A DNA stretch of 64,000 bases from Streptomyces viridochromogenes (GTDB lineage: Bacteria; Actinomycetota; Actinomycetes; Streptomycetales; Streptomycetaceae). The stretch lies in contig NZ_LGUR01000129.1 of NCBI RefSeq assembly GCF_001270495.1, positions 1 to 64,000 of the forward strand, read 5' to 3'. Positions 58,660 to 64,000 of the stretch are shown in pieces. Numbering within the stretch: the stretch's first letter is position 1; every line of letters starts with the position of its first letter. A model generated the notes under the pieces. The model searched no databases. It had not been told where the DNA came from and saw only the letters and a program-made list of their open reading frames with translations. The translations under genes were made by a program, and so were the position numbers.

Positions 58660-58914
58660 TCACCCTCCTGCGAACGGCGGGAGCACCTCGACCGTGCCGC
58701 CGTCGGCCAGCCGTACCGTCTCATGTTCGCGGGTGCCCACGGGGTCACCGTCGACGAGGAACGAGCATCGCTGCAGGACGCGCACGAGTTCACCGGGGTG
58801 TCGCTCGCGGGCGGCGTCGAGCGCCTCGGCGAGCGTGGCCGCGTCGAGCGGCTCCTCGGCGATCCCGGCCGCGGCCTTCGCGGCGGCCCAGTAGCGCACC
58901 GTGACCTTTGGCAT
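58660..58914 (-). CDS. MoaD/ThiS family sulfur-carrier-like protein
   Basis: This 84-aa beta-grasp protein begins MPKVTVRYWAAAKAAAGIAE and ends VEVLPPFAGG, with the C-terminal Gly-Gly that is activated and thiocarboxylated in sulfur carriers. It could serve molybdopterin or other sulfur-dependent pathways. No MoaE or ThiF gene is adjacent. It is the first of two tightly spaced genes. Confidence 0.9.
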   Translation of the reverse strand: MPKVTVRYWAAAKAAAGIAEEPLDAATLAEALDAARERHPGELVRVLQRCSFLVDGDPVGTREHETVRLADGGTVEVLPPFAGG

Positions 58915-58952
58915 TCCGGTTCCTCAATCGATCGGCTGTGTACCCCGTCAGG

Positions 58953-59843
58953 CTAGCCGCCCTGTGCGACGGCCCAGTCCCCGATGCGGGCCAGCAGCGC
59001 GTCGCCGGCCGCGTGCTCGGCGTGGCCCATGCCGGGCTCCAGCCAGAGTTCACCGTGGTCACCGGCCGCCTGGGCCAGCATGCGGGGGTGGTCGAGGGGG
59101 AAGTAGCCGTCCCGGTCGCCGTGCACGATCAGCAAGGGGGTGGGTGCGATCCGCGGGACCGCCTGCACCGGGGAGAGCGGCACCGGATCCCACTCTCGGT
59201 GGTGGATCCGCGTACGGAAGCCGTAGCGGCCCACCAGGCGGCCCTCGGGCCGGGTCACCAGCCAGTGGAGCTTCCGCATCGGAGCCGTGCCCCGGTAGTA
59301 CCAGCGGGCGGGCGCGCTCACGGACACCACCGCGTCCGAGTGCGCCCCCGCGCTCCCCTCGTGGCCCTCGTGCCCCTCGTGCTCCGATCCGTCCGCGCGG
59401 TACAGCGCCGCATGCCGCAGCACCACCGAGCCGCCCATGGAGAAGCCGACGGTCACCACGCGCGCGTGCCCGAGCTCACGGGCCCAGCGCACCGCGGCCG
59501 CCAGGTCGAGCACCTCGCGGTCCCCGACCGTCGAACGGCCCCCGGACGCTCCGTGCCCGCGGAAGGAGAAGGTGACGACGGCCCCGTGCCGGGTGAGGGC
59601 CTGCGCCACCCGTCGCACATGGGGCCGGTCCACATCGCCGGTGAAGCCATGGGCGACGACGAACACCAAGTCACGGGCAGATGGACGCGAGGCGTCGTAT
59701 ACAACCGCACCCAGGTCGTATACGGAATCGATCGTCACGCCGTCGTCCGTGTGCAGAAACGTCCGCAAAGGTGTACGTCTGGTTGTCTCAGAGTGCGGAC
59801 GAAGCGTGGATCGTGCCACATGACCTGCCGGACCGTTGCTCAT
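58953..59843 (-). CDS. Alpha/beta hydrolase
   Basis: This 296-aa protein has the Ser nucleophile motif GFSMGGSV, oxyanion HGFTGDVDRPH, a late acid in LLIVHGDRDGYFPLDH and His in GMGHAEHA. It carries a small EHEGHEGHEG tandem insertion. It is probably a lipase or esterase of the lysophospholipase-like group. ATG 59843 is the chosen start. It is divergent from glnR and conserved there in Streptomyces, with about 170 bp between them. Confidence 0.88.
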   Translation of the reverse strand: MSNGPAGHVARSTLRPHSETTRRTPLRTFLHTDDGVTIDSVYDLGAVVYDASRPSARDLVFVVAHGFTGDVDRPHVRRVAQALTRHGAVVTFSFRGHGASGGRSTVGDREVLDLAAAVRWARELGHARVVTVGFSMGGSVVLRHAALYRADGSEHEGHEGHEGSAGAHSDAVVSVSAPARWYYRGTAPMRKLHWLVTRPEGRLVGRYGFRTRIHHREWDPVPLSPVQAVPRIAPTPLLIVHGDRDGYFPLDHPRMLAQAAGDHGELWLEPGMGHAEHAAGDALLARIGDWAVAQGG

Positions 59844-60014
59844 GTGGGCTATTCTGCTGGGCAGAGGACTCGGGCAGCGTAGCCCCCGGGTCCTTTTGTG
59901 CTTTCGGAAGCGTTGTATACGGCGCGGGAAACCGCAGGTGTACGGGGCCTTCGGGATCGCAGAGCAGTTCCGTACCGCACACGTCCTCGCAGGGACCGAG
60001 GAGGAACCAGACGT

Positions 60015-60794
60015 ATGAGTTCTCTGCTGCTCCTGACCAACGCCCTCCAGCCGTCGACGGAGGTGCTCCCGGCACTCGGCCTGCTGCTGCACAACGTGCG
60101 CGTGGCTCCGGCGGAAGGCCCGGCACTCGTCGACACCCCAGGTGCCGACGTCATCCTGATCGACGGCCGCCGCGACCTCCCACAGGTGCGCAGCCTGTGC
60201 CAGCTCCTGCGCTCGACCGGCCCCGGCTGCCCCCTCGTTCTCGTCGTCACCGAGGGCGGCCTCGCCGCCGTCACCGCCGACTGGGGCATCGACGACGTCC
60301 TCCTGGACACCGCCGGGCCCGCCGAGGTCGAGGCGCGGCTGCGGCTCGCGATGGGGCGTCAGCAGATCGTCAACGACGACTCCCCGATGGAGATCCGCAA
60401 CGGCGACCTCTCGGTCGACGAGGCGACGTACAGCGCCAAGCTCAAGGGGCGGGTCCTCGACCTCACCTTCAAGGAGTTCGAGCTCCTCAAGTACCTCGCC
60501 CAGCACCCCGGCCGCGTCTTCACGCGCGCGCAGCTGCTCCAGGAGGTCTGGGGCTACGACTACTTCGGCGGCACCCGGACCGTCGACGTGCACGTACGAC
60601 GGCTGCGCGCCAAGCTCGGCCCCGAGCACGAGTCACTCATCGGGACCGTCCGGAACGTCGGTTATCGATTCGTTACGCCCGAGAAGGTCGAGCGGGCCGC
60701 CGAGGAAGCCAAGGCCAAGGCCGACCGGGCAAAGTCGGCGGATCCGGACGAGACGGCCGCCCTGGACGGCACCGAGGTCCGTGCCGACGTCTAG
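60015..60794 (+). CDS. glnR: GlnR, global nitrogen response regulator
   Basis: This 259-aa orphan OmpR-type protein matches Streptomyces GlnR from the start ([20 protein letters not shown]). The receiver-like domain (1-110) has D50 in [11 protein letters not shown] but lacks the acidic pocket needed for phosphorylation; GlnR is known to act as a dimer without phosphotransfer. The winged-helix domain (about 130-220) includes [20 protein letters not shown] and [15 protein letters not shown]. It controls glutamine synthetase, ammonium transport and nitrite reduction genes. ATG 60015 follows GAGGAA. The neighbours (LacI, protease) are those expected for glnR. Confidence 0.96.
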   Translation: MSSLLLLTNALQPSTEVLPALGLLLHNVRVAPAEGPALVDTPGADVILIDGRRDLPQVRSLCQLLRSTGPGCPLVLVVTEGGLAAVTADWGIDDVLLDTAGPAEVEARLRLAMGRQQIVNDDSPMEIRNGDLSVDEATYSAKLKGRVLDLTFKEFELLKYLAQHPGRVFTRAQLLQEVWGYDYFGGTRTVDVHVRRLRAKLGPEHESLIGTVRNVGYRFVTPEKVERAAEEAKAKADRAKSADPDETAALDGTEVRADV

Positions 60795-60911
60795 CGGGCG
60801 AGTGGGCAGGGCGCCGAGGGCATTGCTTTCGCACAGGGGAGTGACCACCCGGCGCCAGGGAAGCGCCTTCACGCCCTGCCCAGAGCGGGTCCATCCGCGT
60901 AGACTCCGCGC

Positions 60912-61934
60912 GTGGCCAAGGTGACTCGCGATGACGTGGCGCGACTGGCAGGTACTTCGACTGCCGTCGTCAGTTACGTCATCAACAACGGACCCCGGCC
61001 GGTCGCCCCGGCCACGCGCGAGCGTGTCCTCGCCGCGATCAAGGAGCTGGGGTACCGGCCCGACCGGGTCGCCCAGGCGATGGCCTCGCGGCGCACGGAC
61101 CTCATAGGCCTGATCGTGCCGGACGCCCGCCAGCCCTTCTTCGGCGAGATGGCACACGCGGTCGAGTGGGCCGCCGCCGAGCGCGGAAAGATGGTCCTCG
61201 TCGGCAACTCCGACTACGTCGGCGAGCGCGAGGTCCACTATCTGCGGGCGTTCCTCGGGATGCGCGTCTCGGGGCTGATCCTCGTCTCGCACGCCATGAA
61301 CGACCTGGCCGCCGCCGAGATCGAGGCATGGGACGCCCGGGTCGTCCTGCTGCACGAGCGGCCCGAGGCCATCGACGACGTCGCCGTCGTCACCGACGAC
61401 CTCGGCGGCGCCCAGCTCGCCGTACGCCACCTCCTGGAGCACGGCTACGAGTACGTCGCCTGTATGGGCGGCATAGCGGAGACCCCGGCGGTCGGCGACC
61501 CGGTCTCCGACCACGTCGAGGGCTGGCGGCGCGCCATGCAGGAGGCCGGGATCTCCACCGAGGGCCGGCTCTTCGAGGCCCTCTACAGTCGCTACGACGC
61601 CTACCACGCCGCCCTGGAGATCCTCTCCGGGCCGAACCGCCCGCCGGCGATCTTCTGCTCTACCGACGACCAGGCGATCGGCCTGCTGCGCGCGGCGCGC
61701 GAGCTGCGCATCGACGTGCCGGGGCAGCTCGCGGTCGCCGGCTTCGACGACATCAAGGAAGCGGCGCTGGCGGATCCGCCGCTGACGACGATCGCGTCCG
61801 ACCGGTCGGCGATGGCGCGGGCCGCGGTCGACCTGGTCCTCGACGACGGTCTGCGGGTGGCGGGCTCGCGACGTGAGCGCCTGAAGGTGTTCCCGTCGCG
61901 CTTGGTGGTACGGCGGTCCTGCGGCTGCAAGTGA
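60912..61934 (+). CDS. LacI family transcriptional regulator
   Basis: This 340-aa protein has an N-terminal helix-turn-helix ([20 protein letters not shown], then [20 protein letters not shown]) and a periplasmic-binding-like sensor domain (about 60-335, with [20 protein letters not shown] and [20 protein letters not shown]). The GTG at 60912 lies 6 bp after tagact, a good -10 sequence, so the mRNA is probably leaderless. Two hairpins follow its stop (61950-62035). Ligand unknown. Confidence 0.93.
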   Translation: MAKVTRDDVARLAGTSTAVVSYVINNGPRPVAPATRERVLAAIKELGYRPDRVAQAMASRRTDLIGLIVPDARQPFFGEMAHAVEWAAAERGKMVLVGNSDYVGEREVHYLRAFLGMRVSGLILVSHAMNDLAAAEIEAWDARVVLLHERPEAIDDVAVVTDDLGGAQLAVRHLLEHGYEYVACMGGIAETPAVGDPVSDHVEGWRRAMQEAGISTEGRLFEALYSRYDAYHAALEILSGPNRPPAIFCSTDDQAIGLLRAARELRIDVPGQLAVAGFDDIKEAALADPPLTTIASDRSAMARAAVDLVLDDGLRVAGSRRERLKVFPSRLVVRRSCGCK

Positions 61935-62067
61935 GGGCGGCCGCAAGTGAGGGCCGCCGCACAGTGCGGCTCTGAGGGCCGGCGGGCCTTTATGAAGCCC
62001 GTCTGAGAGGCCGCGGCAAGCCGCGAGAACGGCCTTTACATCGGGCATACGAGCTTCTGCCGGGCTT

Positions 62068-62100
62068 CTCAGGGAGCACTCAGGAAGCTCTCATGGTCGG
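62068..62100 (+). promoter_or_regulatory. Three 11-bp direct repeats upstream of protease gene
   Basis: CTCAGGGAGCA, CTCAGGAAGCT and CTCATGGTCGG follow in register, once per helical turn, 18 bp before the protease ATG. OmpR-family regulators bind such repeats; the regulator encoded at 63516 is the obvious candidate. Confidence 0.6.
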
Positions 62101-62117
62101 GCGACAAGCTCATTTCC

Positions 62118-63206
62118 ATGACCGAGAGCTTCCGCCGCAGCGGCGATTACGAGAACCCGTACCAGGGCGCCCAGCAGCACGCCTCCTCTCCCGTGAACCC
62201 CGAGTGGCCGCCCCCGCCGGCGTACGAGCCGACGGCCCAGGCCCCCGCGGGGACCGGAACCGGCGCCACTGCCGGCGAAGCCCCCACCGCTCTCCTCACC
62301 GAGCCCGTCACCCAGCCGCCGAAGGCGCGGCGCCGGCCCCGCGGCCCGGTCGCCCTGCTCGCCGCCGTGGCGATCGTCGCCGCCGCGATCGGGGGCGGCA
62401 CGGCGTACGGCATACAGGAGCTGACCGGCAACGACACCGTCGCCACCACCAGCTCCACCAGCACCAACGTCATCCCCTCCAGCCAGAAGGGCACGGTCTC
62501 CGGGGTCGCCAAGGCGGTCAGCCCGAGCATCGTCGAGATCAACGCGACCTCGAACGCCGGCTCCTCCACCGGCTCCGGCGTGATCATCACCAGTGACGGC
62601 GAGATCGTCACCAACAACCACGTCGTCTCCGGCGCCTCCTCGATCAAGGTGAGCACCAGCGACGGCAAGACGTACACCGCCGAGGTCGTCGGCACCGACA
62701 GCAGCAAGGACCTCGCGCTGATCAAGCTGCGGAACGCCTCCGGGCTGACGGTGGCCACCCTCGGCGACTCCTCCGGCGTCCAGGTCGGCGACCAGGTCGT
62801 GGCGATCGGCTCCCCCGAGGGCCTGACCGGCACGGTCACCAGCGGCATCGTGTCCGCGCTCCACCGTGACGTGACCGTCTCGACGGACGAGAGCCAGGGC
62901 CGGCAGCAACAGCAGCAGGGCGGCGGCGGCTGGCCGTTCGAGTTCGGCGGTCAGGAGTTCAACGGCGACACCGGTTCGTCGACGACGACGTACAAGGCGC
63001 TCCAGACGGACGCGTCCCTGAACCCCGGCAACTCCGGCGGCGCGCTGATCGACATGAACGGCAACATCATCGGCATCAACTCCGCGATGTACTCGGCCTC
63101 CGGCTCGGGTTCGTCCGACGCGGGCAGCGTGGGCCTCGGCTTCGCCATCCCGATCAACACCGTCAAGGCCGACCTGGCGAAGCTGCGGTCGGGTTCACAG
63201 AACTAG
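62118..63206 (+). CDS. Membrane-anchored trypsin-like serine protease (HtrA-like, no PDZ)
   Basis: This 362-aa protein has a Pro-rich cytosolic N-terminus (1-70), one membrane helix (about 79-98) and an outer chymotrypsin-fold domain. The triad is H168 (TNNHVV), D198 (SKDLALI) and S306 (LNPGNSGGAL). It ends at LRSGSQN without the PDZ domain usual in HtrA proteins. A Gln/Gly insert (QGRQQQQQGGGGWPF) precedes the Ser motif. It probably works in envelope stress or secreted-protein quality control. Confidence 0.92.
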   Translation: MTESFRRSGDYENPYQGAQQHASSPVNPEWPPPPAYEPTAQAPAGTGTGATAGEAPTALLTEPVTQPPKARRRPRGPVALLAAVAIVAAAIGGGTAYGIQELTGNDTVATTSSTSTNVIPSSQKGTVSGVAKAVSPSIVEINATSNAGSSTGSGVIITSDGEIVTNNHVVSGASSIKVSTSDGKTYTAEVVGTDSSKDLALIKLRNASGLTVATLGDSSGVQVGDQVVAIGSPEGLTGTVTSGIVSALHRDVTVSTDESQGRQQQQQGGGGWPFEFGGQEFNGDTGSSTTTYKALQTDASLNPGNSGGALIDMNGNIIGINSAMYSASGSGSSDAGSVGLGFAIPINTVKADLAKLRSGSQN

Positions 63207-63247
63207 CCGGCCCTCTGAGCCGACTCGCCGAGCTGAAGGAGTACGCC

Positions 63248-63436
63248 ATGATCAAGCAGGTTGAGCACACCGCGACCGGCGTCGGTGCGGCCGACTTCGC
63301 CCTCGCCCTGGAGGTCGCCGGTGTCCTGCACACGCCCGCGGCCCCGTCCCGGGCACCGGAGCTGGCGACCGCGCCCCTGAACGCCGGTCGCCGGGCCGCC
63401 GCGGCCCGCGCCCGCCGCCGTACCGTACGAGGCTGA
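63248..63436 (+). CDS. Small hypothetical protein, 62 aa
   Basis: ATG 63248 follows [32 protein letters not shown] is followed by a Pro/Ala part and a basic tail ([15 protein letters not shown]). It is located between the protease and response regulator genes, with no recognised family. The good ribosome site is the main support. Confidence 0.5.
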   Translation: MIKQVEHTATGVGAADFALALEVAGVLHTPAAPSRAPELATAPLNAGRRAAAARARRRTVRG

Positions 63437-63515
63437 GCAAGCCGAGAAGCATGCGAGGCTGAAGGCGTTCAGCCGCTCAGCCCCTGTCCCACCGCACCCC
63501 GAGGATCCCGAGCCC

Positions 63516-64000
63516 ATGAGCCCCGCCGATGGCGACCGTGACCCGCAGCGCATCCTGATCGTCGACGACGAGCCGGCGGTACGCGAAGCACTCCAGCGCA
63601 GCCTCGCCTTCGAGGGGTACGACACCGAGGTCGCGGTCGACGGCGCCGACGCCCTGGAGAAGGCGACCGCCTACCGGCCCGACCTGGTGGTCCTGGACAT
63701 CCAGATGCCCCGCATGGACGGCCTCACCGCCGCCCGCCGTATCCGCGGCGCCGGCGACACGACGCCGATCCTCATGCTGACGGCCCGTGACACGGTCGGC
63801 GACCGCGTGACCGGGCTGGACGCCGGGGCCGACGACTACCTGGTCAAGCCCTTCGAACTGGACGAACTCTTCGCCCGGGTACGCGCCCTGCTGCGACGCA
63901 GCTCGTACGCGGCGGCGGCCGGTGCGGGCACGGTGGAGGACGACGAGGCGCTGACCTTCGCGGACCTGCGCATGGACCTCGCGACGCGGGAGGTCACGCG
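63516..64000 (+). CDS. OmpR-family response regulator, partial (runs off window)
   Basis: The visible 161 residues hold a full receiver domain: acidic pair in [14 protein letters not shown], phosphoacceptor D in [16 protein letters not shown] in ILMLTARD and K in [20 protein letters not shown]. The start of the winged-helix domain ([17 protein letters not shown]) follows. A sensor kinase gene is expected just downstream, outside the window. ATG 63516 is preceded by ccgaggatcccgag. Confidence 0.92.
   Translation, partial: MSPADGDRDPQRILIVDDEPAVREALQRSLAFEGYDTEVAVDGADALEKATAYRPDLVVLDIQMPRMDGLTAARRIRGAGDTTPILMLTARDTVGDRVTGLDAGADDYLVKPFELDELFARVRALLRRSSYAAAAGAGTVEDDEALTFADLRMDLATREVT

Noticed and set aside
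59844..60629. Extension of the alpha/beta hydrolase frame across glnR
   Set aside because: It is antisense to glnR, and the hydrolase has a sensible start at 59843.

Overview
The window is chromosomal DNA from a Streptomyces species. The GC content is very high, many genes use GTG starts, and long stretches match conserved Streptomyces gene order: gpmA to mshA to the XRE/HbhA-like/DUF2516 trio on the left, and rsiG-dtd-ygfZ-nur to DUF1416/sulfurtransferase, glnR, LacI, trypsin-like protease and an OmpR-type regulator on the right. The mycothiol gene mshA, the WhiG anti-sigma factor RsiG, the DevA/DevB development genes and an F420-type nitroreductase domain all fit a sporulating actinomycete.

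Left part (1-8785): after a G-rich repeat and a lipoprotein gene comes a small integrated element of about 6.5 kb. It is bounded by an 18-bp direct repeat, and its right copy is the 3' end of gpmA. The displaced old gpmA tail (coding QGKKK-stop, plus its terminator hairpin) remains at the left junction. The element carries an N-terminally eroded tyrosine recombinase, a HEPN-like TIGR02391 protein, a DUF6000 protein, several small membrane proteins and a pair of diverged noncoding repeats.

Core block 1 (8785-19700): gpmA, an MFS transporter with repeated upstream boxes, DUF2000 and AraC genes, YbjN-like protein, mshA, a methyltransferase-like protein, a secreted NlpC/P60 hydrolase, a REC-PP2C phosphatase, DUF2516, an HbhA-like lysine-rich protein and an XRE regulator. 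gpm, mshA, YbjN, HbhA and XRE genes are also neighbours in mycobacteria.

Tn7-like element (19749-25576): a compact 5.8-kb transposon with TnsA, TnsB (DDE), TnsC-type ATPase (frameshifted here) and TniQ. It carries one cargo-like gene (HTH plus Clp-N domains), terminal TGTCCTGTCTC repeats, seven readable TnsB-like sites of 20 bp, and a 23-bp perfect palindrome. A 16-bp direct repeat flanks it exactly, and a TniQ remnant lies just outside the right end. No CRISPR array or cas gene is visible.

Accessory block (25600-42000): metallo-beta-lactamase fold hydrolase, a large XRE-STAND-WD40 protein, an acyltransferase-3 membrane protein, an epoxide-hydrolase-like protein, a short-chain epimerase, an HxlR/NADP oxidoreductase divergent pair, a HAD protein, a nitroreductase-hemerythrin fusion, a HelD-like helicase with a TetR gene, and a protein with two kinase (APH) domains.

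Developmental block (42070-48406): devB-devA followed by three more DevA-type GntR paralogues, two paralogous 59-62 aa membrane proteins, similar promoter regions packed with CAACTT/AAGTTG boxes, and rsiG. This expanded regulator/small-membrane-protein array, next to a tandem kinase and a HAD phosphatase, is the best candidate for an incompletely described system.

Core block 2 (48612-64000): dtd, ygfZ, nur, nitrobindin-like protein, three paralogous single-pass membrane proteins, DsrE, DUF3099, DUF1416 and sulfurtransferase behind a short Cys-containing leader peptide, LmeA-like DUF2993 protein, a QA-repeat membrane protein, MoaD-like protein, an alpha/beta hydrolase, glnR, a LacI regulator, a trypsin-like protease and the start of a response regulator gene that runs off the window.
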